This document shows, in pieces, positions 51,875 to 60,981 of a DNA stretch of 64,000 bases; position 1 is the stretch's first letter, and every line of letters starts with the position of its first letter. The stretch spans positions 248,001-312,000 of the forward strand of contig JBBPJF010000003.1 in NCBI GenBank assembly GCA_043842855.1, in the 5' to 3' direction. Below the pieces are notes generated by a model. The model was not told where the DNA came from, did no database searches, and was given only the letters and a program-made list of their open reading frames with translations. This DNA comes from QFNR01 sp043842855. Lineage in GTDB: Bacteria > Pseudomonadota > Gammaproteobacteria > Burkholderiales > Neisseriaceae. The translations under genes and the position numbers were made by a program.

Positions 51875-53590
51875 TTATAAGGGATGACAAAAATTATCGT
51901 CAAGCGCTTTTTCCCAATATTCTACATACAATTGTAATTCCTCTTTTTCCTCCCACTGATGTGGTACTAGCCTATAAACTAGCTTAACCCATCTAGGTAA
52001 CATAACATTGCAGTAAAAGATTAGAGCTTCAAATTCATACTGATCCTTCCTAACAATGGCCTTTAGATGTTCACGTCGACGACCTACTTGAAATTGTTTA
52101 ATAATTTCAAAGTGATCTGAGAAACTAGGTGCTTCAAAACCTTGTCCCCAGACCATTTGTTGCAATTGCTTTGCTGCATCCAAATTTAAGTATTCTGTTT
52201 CTAACTTGCCATCGGTATAAAATACTTTCTTCAATGAGATTGGGTCTATTAACTCACGTACGACTTCTTCAAATAGAGATCTAAACTTTTCTAAGTCTCT
52301 TAATTGGATACTCAAGCCCGCTGCCATGGCGTGACCCCCAAACTTTAAAATAAGCTTTGGAGCCCTTTTAGAGACTAAATCTAAAGCATCCCTTAAATGG
52401 AGACCTGAAATTGAACGTCCCGAACCTTTTAACTCACCATCTACGCCTTTAGCAAATACTATGCTAGGTAAATAGTGCTTTTCCTTAAGCCTTGAGGCTA
52501 CTAAGCCAATCACACCTTGATGAAATTCCTCAGAAAAAAGTACGATACTATTTTGTCCCGGGGTCAATGCAAAACTTAGGCTTTCATTAGCCCGTTCCAA
52601 CATGTAGACCTCCTTCTTACGACGCTGATAGTTTAAGACATTTAATTCTAATGCGTAGCCATAGGCTTCTTCATAAGTTTCAGCGAGGAGACACCGAATA
52701 CTCAACGTAATATCTTCCAGACGACCAGCTGCGTTGACTCTTGGTCCAATAGCAAATCCCAAATCATGTGCACCTGCTTTAGCAGTTGGCCTTTTTGCCG
52801 CATCAAATAGAGCCTGTATGCCATGATTGCACCGGTTTGCTTGTATAAGACGTAAACCATGCGTAACTAGGATACGGTTTACATGATCTAGTTTAACTAC
52901 ATCGGCTACAGTACCTAGTGCTACTAAATCAAGCCATTGAGATAGCTTAGGTCTATTTTTAAGCTTAAAGTATCCTCTACTTTCTAGTTCACTTCGAAGT
53001 GCTAGCAATACATAAAATACTACCCCTACCCCCGCTAAATTTTTACAAGGAAACTCACAACCAGCTTGATTGGGGTTAACAATAAGGCAGTTGGGTATAG
53101 TTAAACCTGGCAAATGATGGTCTGTTACTACTACGGTTAAGCCCTTGCTCTGCGCATAGGCTACACCTTCTATCGATGCAATACCGTTGTCCACAGTAAG
53201 AATAATCTCCGCATTTTTCTCAATCGCTCGATCTACTACCGGGGGTGATAAGCCATAACCTTCTTTTTCTCTGTATGGAACAACAAAATCAATTTTGCCT
53301 CCCATAGCTCGCACTCCCCGAACAGCTAAAGCACAGGCGGTGGCACCATCTGCATCATAGTCCGCTGCTACCACAATTTTTTTCCCATCCATGAGAGCAT
53401 TAGCTAATAATTGACTTGTTTCTTTTATACCTTTTAGCAAATTAAAATGGGGTAATAAGGAAAATTTAAGCCGTGCCTCTCTGACCGAGCTTAAGCCTCG
53501 GGCAGATAGTAGACGCGCCATCAAAGCTGTATAACCTTCTTTAATCAGCTCTGCTTCAATACGAGCATCAACCTTTCTCAGAACTATCAT
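51875..53590 (-). CDS. recJ: Single-stranded-DNA-specific exonuclease RecJ
   Basis: 5'-3' exonuclease of the RecF recombination and mismatch-repair pathways; RecO of the same pathway is at 62.3 kb. DHH-family motifs are visible: AADYDADGATA (D77, D79, D81), TVDNGIAS, VTDHHLPG and the DHHA1-domain GGHAMAAGLSI. 571 residues is usual. ATG 53590 overlaps the stop of the upstream gene by one base (TAATG). Confidence 0.96.
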   Translation of the reverse strand: MIVLRKVDARIEAELIKEGYTALMARLLSARGLSSVREARLKFSLLPHFNLLKGIKETSQLLANALMDGKKIVVAADYDADGATACALAVRGVRAMGGKIDFVVPYREKEGYGLSPPVVDRAIEKNAEIILTVDNGIASIEGVAYAQSKGLTVVVTDHHLPGLTIPNCLIVNPNQAGCEFPCKNLAGVGVVFYVLLALRSELESRGYFKLKNRPKLSQWLDLVALGTVADVVKLDHVNRILVTHGLRLIQANRCNHGIQALFDAAKRPTAKAGAHDLGFAIGPRVNAAGRLEDITLSIRCLLAETYEEAYGYALELNVLNYQRRKKEVYMLERANESLSFALTPGQNSIVLFSEEFHQGVIGLVASRLKEKHYLPSIVFAKGVDGELKGSGRSISGLHLRDALDLVSKRAPKLILKFGGHAMAAGLSIQLRDLEKFRSLFEEVVRELIDPISLKKVFYTDGKLETEYLNLDAAKQLQQMVWGQGFEAPSFSDHFEIIKQFQVGRRREHLKAIVRKDQYEFEALIFYCNVMLPRWVKLVYRLVPHQWEEKEELQLYVEYWEKALDDNFCHPL

Positions 53591-54594
53591 TATTCAATCC
53601 ATCTACCTAGGTAGTTTTTCTTTTGCTTTCTTTGAAACCAAGTCTTTTGTTTAAGTTGTATCCTTCCCCCAGCGGGCCCATTACTCACCAACTCTATACA
53701 GGTAATTTCTTTGCGTTGCTGCATACGAAAAAATTCCTCTACTTGCCTTCCCATCCACTCTAAGTGATTAAGGTAAGTATCAAAATCTCCCATCCGATTT
53801 GACTTTTCTAACTTATCGAAAAAAAGGACCACCGAGTTTCCTAATTGCAACAAGCTTTTCGCTTGCTCTATGCCTTGCTGTTTATCTACAATAGCTGCCT
53901 CTGGACGTAACCAATTCCAAGTATCACTTAAAAGAATCAATGGATATTCAGGATAAAACAACATACTTGGTAATCCTTGCCAAAACCAAACTCCATTAAT
54001 AGGTAACTTTCCTAAGTCTTCTCTTTGCTTGTTTAGTGGCACTGATTGAAAATGCATCTGAATTTCTGCCTGATGCAAACGTAGCATTGCCGCTTGAGGA
54101 CCAGTCAAACGTATCTGATCTTCTACCATTGGTGGTAAATCATAAGGACATGTTGCCTGAAAAGTGAATAATTTTGGTGTTTCCATCAACCAACAATCTG
54201 GCATGGGAGCTTGAAAGTGATATCCTTCCTCAGCATAAAGTGTATTCAATTCATCACAATATTTTTGCGCTTCTTGTTGCGTTAGCTCTAGATCAGCCCA
54301 TGTAACCGCCAATTGATGTTGATGAAAAGACTGAGACACTGGAGAAATCAATAGACAATATTTTTTTGCAGTTTTGTTTCTATTAGATTGAAGTTTTTTT
54401 AACAAATCAACTTCTAGCACATAGTGGCTTAAAAGCTCACTCATATGTAGCGGCTCAAAATTCTTGGTGCCTAGTTGATAGAATCTTCCCAACCAGCCAC
54501 TTTGAAGACGGCTTATCACGTGTCGATATTCGCTTTGCCACGATGAGCTCCAATGTAATCCAGGGCATACTAAGATGAGCTTGTTGTGAAACAT
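53590..54594 (-). CDS. RpfE/PGAM-like conserved protein
   Basis: Member of the family found directly upstream of recJ in many Betaproteobacteria, annotated variously as RpfE-type regulatory protein or phosphoglycerate-mutase-like. Its mark is the short INGVWFWQGLPS segment in the middle and a C-terminal half with FFDKLEKSNRMGDFDTYLNHLEWM. I choose ATG 54594 (MFHNKLILVCPG), five bases after GAGG and two bases after the stop of the aldehyde dehydrogenase gene. 334 residues. The biochemical role is not established. Confidence 0.82.
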   Translation of the reverse strand: MFHNKLILVCPGLHWSSSWQSEYRHVISRLQSGWLGRFYQLGTKNFEPLHMSELLSHYVLEVDLLKKLQSNRNKTAKKYCLLISPVSQSFHQHQLAVTWADLELTQQEAQKYCDELNTLYAEEGYHFQAPMPDCWLMETPKLFTFQATCPYDLPPMVEDQIRLTGPQAAMLRLHQAEIQMHFQSVPLNKQREDLGKLPINGVWFWQGLPSMLFYPEYPLILLSDTWNWLRPEAAIVDKQQGIEQAKSLLQLGNSVVLFFDKLEKSNRMGDFDTYLNHLEWMGRQVEEFFRMQQRKEITCIELVSNGPAGGRIQLKQKTWFQRKQKKNYLGRWIE

Positions 54595-54596
54595 CC

Positions 54597-55949
54597 TTAC
54601 CTCTGCCAATAGCTTTTAATATTCATCCACTCAAGCAATCCAAACTCAGACAATTCCCTGCCATAGCCTGATTTTTTTACTCCTCCAAAGGGCATTTTTA
54701 ACTCACTGCTGGTGTGTCGATTAATATAAACTGAACCAACTTCAAGTTGTTTAGCCGCCTGTAAAGCTGACTGTATGTCTTTAGAATAAATGGTAGCTCC
54801 TAAGCCAAATTCTGTTTCATTGGCTACTTTAATCGCTTCACTTTTAGAATCTACGACTACTACTGGCAATACTGGGCCAAATACCTCTTCTGTTAGAACA
54901 CGGCTGCCCCGAGCGACCTGTGTCAATAGAGTTGGAGGATAAAAAATAGCTTGTGGCAACCTACTACCCCCAAAAACACACCGAGCTCCCCGCTTTAGCG
55001 CATCATTTACATACTCTTGCATTTGTTGCGCGGCCCCCGCCAAATGTAGTGGACCCATGTGCGTTTCTGGTAGGCGTGGATCTCCCCAACGCAAATTAAT
55101 TATTTCATTTAAAAGATACTTTTCCAATTCCTTAGCTACTTTTCTTTCTACGATGATACGTTTAGCTGCATTGCAAGATTGTCCTGAATCTCGAAAGCGT
55201 GAGTAGCATGCATCTCTAGCTGCCGCACGCAAATCAGCATCTTCTAACACAATAAACGCATTACTACCACCCAACTCTAGGACAGATTTTTTGAGGTGCC
55301 GGCCTGCCATGCTAGCCAACTTTTTCCCTACTTCTACGGAGCCAGTGAAAGCTAAACCCTGTGTCTGTTGTATAGCCCACTCTACATCCGTATCTGCTAA
55401 AAAAATACAATCAAGTGGCAGCACAGAAGGCAGTTGAGAGAAAAAATACTCAGTTAGTCTACCCACACTGGGAGCAGGCTTGACTAGACATGCATTGCCA
55501 CCACAAAGGGCTGGCACCGCAAATCTCAATACTTGCCAAATAGGATAATTCCAAGGCATTACTGCTAAGATTACACCCAGAGGCTCATAGCACACTTGAC
55601 TCATCTGAGCTTCTGTTTGGATAAATTTAGGTTTTAACATCTGTGGTGCAATCTGTGTATAGTAGTCAATCAGGTGTATTGTCTTTTCAATTTCCGCAAT
55701 GCACTCTCTGAAACACCGCCCCACTTCCTCACAGATCATTCCTGCTATGTAATCACGTTGTCTATCTAGAATCTGCCCAATGCTCTTGATTAACAGCATA
55801 CGTTCACTAAGGTCATAGCTCAACCAATGGTGATGACGCTCTTTTAGTCCCTCAAGAATATTCTCACGCTCTCGTGAAAGCAAACAAGCTTTTTCCCATA
55901 AAATTTCTTGTGTATAAATATTTTTTGAAAGGTAGCAGCTAGTTTTCAT
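54597..55949 (-). CDS. Aldehyde dehydrogenase, succinate-semialdehyde type
   Basis: NAD(P)-dependent oxidation of an aldehyde to an acid. The catalytic cysteine is C259 in RDSGQSCNAAKRI and the general base E225 in VLELGGSNAF; the oxyanion asparagine is N134 in MPWNYP. The start CYEPLGVILAVMPWNYPIWQ and overall length of 450 match the Sad/GabD branch. Second in a four-gene operon; its start overlaps the phosphoesterase stop as ATGA. The true aldehyde substrate is inferred from family only. Confidence 0.87.
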   Translation of the reverse strand: MKTSCYLSKNIYTQEILWEKACLLSRERENILEGLKERHHHWLSYDLSERMLLIKSIGQILDRQRDYIAGMICEEVGRCFRECIAEIEKTIHLIDYYTQIAPQMLKPKFIQTEAQMSQVCYEPLGVILAVMPWNYPIWQVLRFAVPALCGGNACLVKPAPSVGRLTEYFFSQLPSVLPLDCIFLADTDVEWAIQQTQGLAFTGSVEVGKKLASMAGRHLKKSVLELGGSNAFIVLEDADLRAAARDACYSRFRDSGQSCNAAKRIIVERKVAKELEKYLLNEIINLRWGDPRLPETHMGPLHLAGAAQQMQEYVNDALKRGARCVFGGSRLPQAIFYPPTLLTQVARGSRVLTEEVFGPVLPVVVVDSKSEAIKVANETEFGLGATIYSKDIQSALQAAKQLEVGSVYINRHTSSELKMPFGGVKKSGYGRELSEFGLLEWMNIKSYWQR

Positions 55950-56995
55950 TCTGAATCAATGGTGGGGAGAATTTCACCTGTATCTGTAAACAATACCTTC
56001 TCAGGCCATCGTAGGGCAACTAAGTGATAATCTGACACTGCATCTTGCCTTGACTGTTTTCTTTCACGCCATTTAGCACCAGCAGAATAGTCATTACAAA
56101 AACAATTATGGCGGGGCCCAAGCCAAGCTAATGGCGATTCGCTGAAAAGCTCAGTTCTCTCTTTGAGAAGTCGCCAATAGTGCCCAAAAACTACTGTAAC
56201 ATCCTCTAAATAATAATCCCACCACCTTAATCGCGTGGTGAAACGCCACCGTCCCCCAGCATAGAAAGGAAACTCTGTTGTCTGCTCAGGCCCACTAGCC
56301 AAAATACGTACTCGATTATATTGACTCCTCAGTAAATCTCGCGCTTGCAATCCCTTGAGCCTAGGCATGGGAAAATTTGGATCTGCACGCTTATCCTCAT
56401 AAAACTCTAAATCTTCTAAAAAATTCTTATAATGTTCCGATTGTTTTACAATTGAAGGTAAGCTTTCCTCATAGTACTGATAAGCAGCCAAAGCAGACTC
56501 TGCCTTTAGGCTTTCCAAGTCTGCTATACTGGCCCGGTCCCAGCAAGCATGTACTATTCTAATATCCTCTCTAGCCAGTACTAAAGGTAAGTGACTTAAC
56601 CAAGTAAGCAGAGGTGCTTTCTCTTCTTCCTCTACTACAGCTAAACTTCCATATTTGATTAAGTCTCTCGGATATTGCGAAGAAAAAAACCAACCAGAGC
56701 CATCTTTGATTTCTTGAGCTAACAGATTAATTTCATGGTTTCCAAGGATAGCAAAGGCTCTACCAGTCTGCTCAAGTCCTTTAATCCACTTAATTACTGC
56801 AGGGCTGTTCAGTCCCCGATCACACATATCTCCGATAAATACAAGGGTTCTCGCCTGTGGATGAAACCCTTCCATTGTATATCCCAATGAGGTCACAAGT
56901 TGCAGCAAAAGCTCGTACTCTCCATGTACGTCCCCGACTATATCCAAACCGCCTAAAGGTAACATTTTTACAGGGTACCAGCTATCGTTCCTCAT
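55946..56995 (-). CDS. Calcineurin-like metallophosphoesterase
   Basis: Metal-dependent phosphatase with the full motif series: GDVHGE (21-26), GDMCDRG (55-61), GNHE (85-88), VHAC and FGHYW. This is the layout of PrpA/PrpE-like serine/threonine or diadenosine-tetraphosphate phosphatases. 349 residues, longer than PrpE, with an extra C-terminal part including RHNCFCNDYSAGAKW. First gene of the operon phosphoesterase-ALDH-RpfE-like-recJ. The substrate is unknown. Confidence 0.85.
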   Translation of the reverse strand: MRNDSWYPVKMLPLGGLDIVGDVHGEYELLLQLVTSLGYTMEGFHPQARTLVFIGDMCDRGLNSPAVIKWIKGLEQTGRAFAILGNHEINLLAQEIKDGSGWFFSSQYPRDLIKYGSLAVVEEEEKAPLLTWLSHLPLVLAREDIRIVHACWDRASIADLESLKAESALAAYQYYEESLPSIVKQSEHYKNFLEDLEFYEDKRADPNFPMPRLKGLQARDLLRSQYNRVRILASGPEQTTEFPFYAGGRWRFTTRLRWWDYYLEDVTVVFGHYWRLLKERTELFSESPLAWLGPRHNCFCNDYSAGAKWRERKQSRQDAVSDYHLVALRWPEKVLFTDTGEILPTIDSE

Positions 56996-57021
56996 GCATC
57001 TTTCCTAATCAAATGAAAGTA

Positions 57022-57052
57022 AAAAAACACATCACTGAAGGATGTGTTTTTT
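57022..57052. terminator. Bidirectional hairpin terminator
   Basis: AAAAAACACATC and GATGTGTTTTTT pair perfectly around a seven-base loop, giving A- and T-runs on both sides. It lies after the stop of the lipoprotein gene (57070, minus) and just before the phosphoesterase operon. Confidence 0.9.
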
Positions 57053-57069
57053 AGCACAGCCGGTCACCC

Positions 57070-57588
57070 TTATTGTAAATAAGGCAATCCCATAGTCTCA
57101 TTCAAAAAATTACTAAACGCAGGATTTCTAGGCTTATATGTGTCTTGCATTTGTTTCCAACGAGTATGCCAAGCGGACAATACGTTCTTTACTAGATTCT
57201 TTGACTGCACATTAGTCAAAGCCCCACGGTTACTATCTATAGCCGCACTCAGATACGTTTGGAATACATTGTCATCTACGACATTATGCCCTACCAGCTT
57301 AATACGGAAACGGTCAAGACTACGAGCTGCCTCCACCTTCGTAATTTGACCTGCAGTAATTTTGGAAGCCAAACTCTCTGCTTCTGCTCTGATTTTAGCC
57401 ACATCAGACCAATGTGAAGGAGCTAACCGATAAGGACCAGAATGATCCTCCTGCGGCTGCGAGGTGGAGCCACTTGAAATCTCAACACCAGCATCTGTAG
57501 AGGGGGAAATCCTACTGCCAGAAGGCAATACAAACGCGCAACCCGATACTACCCATGCCAACCCTAAAGAAATGATTATTCTATTCAT
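57070..57588 (-). CDS. Lipoprotein, unknown function
   Basis: 172 residues with a lipoprotein signal (MNRIIISLGLAWVVSGC), then a serine- and proline-rich linker of about 40 residues and a helical domain. The domain contains HWSDVAKIRAEAESLASKI and SAAIDSNRGALTNVQSKN, and the protein ends NETMGLPYLQ. It is probably an outer-membrane-anchored protein. No family is recognised. GGGGAGAGGG precedes the ATG at 57588. A perfect terminator follows. Confidence 0.8.
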   Translation of the reverse strand: MNRIIISLGLAWVVSGCAFVLPSGSRISPSTDAGVEISSGSTSQPQEDHSGPYRLAPSHWSDVAKIRAEAESLASKITAGQITKVEAARSLDRFRIKLVGHNVVDDNVFQTYLSAAIDSNRGALTNVQSKNLVKNVLSAWHTRWKQMQDTYKPRNPAFSNFLNETMGLPYLQ

Positions 57589-58015
57589 ATACCCTCTCCC
57601 CTGTTAGGCACAGTACACCTAGCCAGGTTACTACTTATGTATAATTTATGCAACGAGTCGTGGTTAAATTATTAGCTCTTTTTTAATCTTTCAACATTTT
57701 CAGCTAATCCTTCATCCTACACAGCGAGTAGATGCAGATAGTTAAGCTTTTAACTCCTTAACTACCATACGCTGTATAGAGCTAATCTCGTATGAAGCTT
57801 CGCTGACAATCTAACCTAGCACTCTCCTGTCTATAGCCATCTAGATGACTTAACCAGCTTAATCAAACTATCTTCCGGCTGCTTCTAATACATGGATCAA
57901 TCCTCCGTAATAAATTCCAAATTCGATCCGAGTTATTCTACGCTGCCCGAATCATTATTAACCCACAAGCTTTCTAACCTATCTATACTGTCACAGAACC
58001 AGTCCTTTACTATAC
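57589..58015. other. Spacer downstream of cysK
   Basis: No gene is supported. A minus frame just after the cysK stop (about 57800-58010) reads like protein in short pieces (for example DSIDRLESLWVNN) with at least three stops and may be a relic. Confidence 0.3.
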
Positions 58016-58945
58016 TTAGTTAGGCTCATATAAAGGGGTAGATAGATACCTTTCACCAAAGTCTGCTAATACCACAACTATTCGCTTTCCCTGGTTTTCA
58101 GATCGTTTAGCAAGCTCTATAGCTGCCCACGCAGCAGCACCAGATGAAATTCCAGCCAGTATGCCCTCTTGAGCCGCTAGTTCTCTAGCTGTCTTGAAGG
58201 CTGCTTCATTAGTAACCTGTACGATCTCATCATAGATTTTTGTGTTTAAAACCTTAGGGATAAAACCTGCCCCAATACCTTGGATAGGATGCGGGCCTTT
58301 CGCTCCTCCTGATAATACAGGTGAAGCTTGTGGTTCCACTGCGACCACTCGGATAGAGGAATTTTTCTGTTTTAAAAATTCTCCAACCCCTGTTATTGTC
58401 CCTCCTGTCCCTACACCACAGACAAGTAGATCTAAATTTCCATTAGTCGCTTCCCAAATCTCTTGAGCGGTGGTCTGCCGATGGACTTCGGGATTTGCCT
58501 CATTTTCAAATTGCTGTAACATCAAATGTGTTTCTGGACTAGCCTCTACTAGTGCCTTTGCCCTAGCAATTGCACCACTCATTCCTTCTGCTCCGGGGGT
58601 CAGTACTAATTGAGCGCCGTAGGCCTGAATCAACATTTTCCTCTCTATACTCATAGTTTCCGGCATTACAATGATTAGCTTATACCCCCGAGAGGCTGCT
58701 ACCATTGCTAAACCAATCCCTGTATTACCACTAGTAGGTTCCACAAGCACAGAACTAGCATTCAACCTTCCAGACCGCTCTGCAGCTTCCACCATTGCTA
58801 CCGCAATTCTATCTTTCACACTGCTACTGGGATTGAAAAATTCTAGCTTTGCTATTACCTGAGCCGGCACCCCCTGAGTCATTCTATTGAGTCGCACCAA
58901 GGGTGTTTGTCCTACACATTGTGTAATGTCAGTTGCAATTTTCAT
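58016..58945 (-). CDS. cysK: Cysteine synthase (O-acetylserine sulfhydrylase)
   Basis: PLP enzyme that makes cysteine from O-acetylserine and sulfide. The PLP lysine is K44 in PSSSVKDRIA, the substrate loop is EPTSGNTGIGLA, the phosphate loop is GVGTGGTITG, and GISSGAAAWAA is near the end. 309 residues. CysK and CysM cannot be separated completely by eye, but the short loop and 'PTSGNTG' favour CysK. Cysteine made here would feed GshA. Confidence 0.92.
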   Translation of the reverse strand: MKIATDITQCVGQTPLVRLNRMTQGVPAQVIAKLEFFNPSSSVKDRIAVAMVEAAERSGRLNASSVLVEPTSGNTGIGLAMVAASRGYKLIIVMPETMSIERKMLIQAYGAQLVLTPGAEGMSGAIARAKALVEASPETHLMLQQFENEANPEVHRQTTAQEIWEATNGNLDLLVCGVGTGGTITGVGEFLKQKNSSIRVVAVEPQASPVLSGGAKGPHPIQGIGAGFIPKVLNTKIYDEIVQVTNEAAFKTARELAAQEGILAGISSGAAAWAAIELAKRSENQGKRIVVVLADFGERYLSTPLYEPN

Positions 58946-59289
58946 CCTACTTCACCTTTCTAAAGCTAGCCGCTTTTTTATATGTGATGTGAAAAATCTT
59001 GGCTGGACTCAGCTTAAACAAAAAAGTCCAACTTTTAACAATGCCTTTACACCCTATGACCTGTTTGTACCAATGATACAGGTGCCTTTTTCAAGCGTAC
59101 AGTTTTGTCCACAGACACCAAAAAAATTTATGTAGCCATGCAAACCAAGGCCAGTACTCGATTATAAAGTGCTTTTATCTACATGACTATGCGTTTTAGT
59201 TTTAAATAGCCTCCTAATCAATAAAAATTCACACTCTACTCGAACAACTTCTATAAAACCGCTCTGTATTCAACATCACGGCGCCTATG
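58946..59289. other. Spacer upstream of cysK
   Basis: Presumed cysK promoter region without a clear -35/-10. A plus frame is open from 58887 to 59135 and reads like protein at its end, but it overlaps the cysK start antisense and lacks a ribosome-binding site. Confidence 0.3.
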
Positions 59290-59339
59290 GGGTAAGGTAT
59301 AAAAAAGCCTGCTTAAGCAGGCTTTTTTATACCTTACCC
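59290..59339. terminator. 50-bp perfect palindromic terminator
   Basis: Every base from 59290 to 59339 pairs with its mirror around TT|AA at 59314/59315. The inner stem AAGCCTGC/GCAGGCTT is flanked by A6 and T6 runs, so it can end transcription in both directions. It lies eight bases after the stop of the YbjN-like gene at 59347 (minus). Confidence 0.92.
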
Positions 59340-59346
59340 TAAAAAT

Positions 59347-59760
59347 TTAGTTAATTTCAGGATAAATCCTAGGTAAATGCTGCACAATTAGTGCTAGGAA
59401 AGCTTGAACCATGGCGGGATCAAAGGTCTGCTCTGGGGTTGGCAAAACAATATCCATTACCAATTCACCAGATTCATTCTTGTAAAATTTTAAAACATCA
59501 TTCTCTCTATTTAGCTTATAAATTTTATCTGCAGAGTTCTTAGATTTAGCAATTTCTACTTCTTTGCCAAAGAAAGTACGGATTATCGTATAGGGAGAAT
59601 CATCTACTCCAACGATTACATTATACTTATCTTTACTGTCACCTAACTCCACCACGGACCGGAAGATAGTGACATTGTTACCCACTTCTGAAACTTCAAA
59701 TGAATCCAACAACTTATTTTCTTTGAAAAAATCTTTTAGTTTTTCAGCTTTTTTATTCAT
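59347..59760 (-). CDS. YbjN-like small protein, paralogue 3
   Basis: 137 residues. It starts MNKKAEKLKDFF like its two upstream neighbours, with a middle VIVGVDDSPYTIIRTFFGK strand region and an end LPTPEQTFDPAMVQAFLALI. The alpha-beta layout, with a C-terminal FDP then a long helix, resembles YbjN-domain (type III chaperone-like fold) proteins, including a similar MNEKA family in Firmicutes; this is a pattern-based guess. It has no signal peptide, so it is probably cytoplasmic. AAGGA is nine bases before the ATG. The palindromic terminator follows. Confidence 0.75.
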   Translation of the reverse strand: MNKKAEKLKDFFKENKLLDSFEVSEVGNNVTIFRSVVELGDSKDKYNVIVGVDDSPYTIIRTFFGKEVEIAKSKNSADKIYKLNRENDVLKFYKNESGELVMDIVLPTPEQTFDPAMVQAFLALIVQHLPRIYPEIN

Positions 59761-59924
59761 AACCCTATATCCTTAAAATAAGTTTTAGTCGCTAAGCCCC
59801 GTGAAGTATGGGGCTGATTTAAATAGTAGCACGAAGCCCAGGCCTTGATCTCCAATTGCAGCATAAAGTCAATAATATTTTTTAACTCATTGATTGATAA
59901 AATTTTATCACTCGCCATAAAAGG
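59761..59924. other. Gap between YbjN-like paralogues 2 and 3
   Basis: 164 bases without a gene. It may contain a separate promoter for paralogue 3, but none is clear. Confidence 0.3.
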
Positions 59925-60350
59925 TTAATTGAGGCGTTGTAACATGTCTGGAATATAACGTATTATCCATGCTAAATAATTTTGCAATATTTTCGGTTCA
60001 AAGCGATCATCTTGGGCGACATAAATCATCTCTAAAGCAATCGTCCTAGTAGCTACATCATAGTAAAACTTAAATAACGGGTAGTTACAGTTGAGTTGAT
60101 TAATGGTTGAAAGTAAATTATCCATATCAAGCGGTAGACAAACGGCCCATTCCTTAAGATTAACCCGTAGTAGAATGTTCTGTGTATCATCCATTAGTAC
60201 TAGACATTTGAGCGAAAGATCTTCTCCTACTTTTATGTAGGCATAAAATAATGTAGTATGCCTAGCGTCTTGAAGCTCCTTTAGAGCAAATTCTCCCTCG
60301 TTAAAATTTGTTTGCATATAATTCATGAATTGTTGGGCTTTTTTATTCAT
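59925..60350 (-). CDS. YbjN-like small protein, paralogue 2
   Basis: About 141 residues with the family start MNKKAQQFMNYM, the middle LVLMDDTQNILLRVN and the end RFEPKILQNYLAWIIRYI. I choose ATG 60350 because MNKKA is shared with the other two; ATG 60365, whose codon overlaps the upstream stop as TAATG, would add MGNTK. It is translationally close to paralogue 1. The three differ strongly from each other, so the duplications are old or fast-evolving. Function unknown; perhaps a small chaperone. Confidence 0.75.
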   Translation of the reverse strand: MNKKAQQFMNYMQTNFNEGEFALKELQDARHTTLFYAYIKVGEDLSLKCLVLMDDTQNILLRVNLKEWAVCLPLDMDNLLSTINQLNCNYPLFKFYYDVATRTIALEMIYVAQDDRFEPKILQNYLAWIIRYIPDMLQRLN

Positions 60351-60364
60351 TTTTGTATTTCCCA

Positions 60365-60808
60365 TTAGTGACTTAATACATGGCCTTGAAAAACCACAGC
60401 GTAAACTGTTTTTGCCTCGCGGTTAATAATTCCTAACATAAAATGAATGAGATTCGGATCGAATAGTTCGTCAGAAGTAGCATTGATCCAATCCATTAAT
60501 ACTCCCTTCTTTTCGTCTAGAAAAAACTTAAAGCTCTTATAATTGAGGTTAAGTTCATTAATCAATCTAAGTAGCTTTTTCGTGTCTTGCGACTCGCAAC
60601 ACTCTGGAGAGCCTATCCATACTCTAATAAGGGTCGGAAGCCCCTCCTCTAAGATGACCGCCAATTTAAGCCTTCTTGCTTCAATTTCCACTGAACTAGT
60701 GAAAAGGACAAAATTTCTTGTATCTTGATAGTGCTCAGAAACATGAAAAGCCTTCTGTAGATTATTATCATGGATAAATAGCTGAAAAAGCTCTGCTTTT
60801 TTATTCAT
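60365..60808 (-). CDS. YbjN-like small protein, paralogue 1
   Basis: 147 residues with MNKKAELFQLFIHD, LAVILEEGLPTLIRVWIGS, then LLRLINELNLNYKSFKFFLD and LFDPNLIHFMLGII, aligning with the other two along the whole length. The last 15 residues (VYAVVFQGHVLSH) are extra. AGAGG lies five bases before ATG 60808. It is the first gene of the array and overlaps the next by the TAATG junction. Confidence 0.75.
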   Translation of the reverse strand: MNKKAELFQLFIHDNNLQKAFHVSEHYQDTRNFVLFTSSVEIEARRLKLAVILEEGLPTLIRVWIGSPECCESQDTKKLLRLINELNLNYKSFKFFLDEKKGVLMDWINATSDELFDPNLIHFMLGIINREAKTVYAVVFQGHVLSH

Positions 60809-60981
60809 TCATGCCTCTTCGAATATCGGTAGTCGATGACCAAAAATTCTACCTTAATGTACTTAGAATTTAAACTACCTTAAGTTCAGGTCCCGTAGAT
60901 AAAATTTTCAATGAGTTATGCCTAGGCTTCAACTATAAATTAACTTACAATCTTTCCTCCATATTGTTAAGGGTATTGGAA

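Noticed and set aside
58887..59135. 82-codon plus frame antisense to the cysK start
   Set aside because: No ribosome-binding site and overlap with a well-supported gene.
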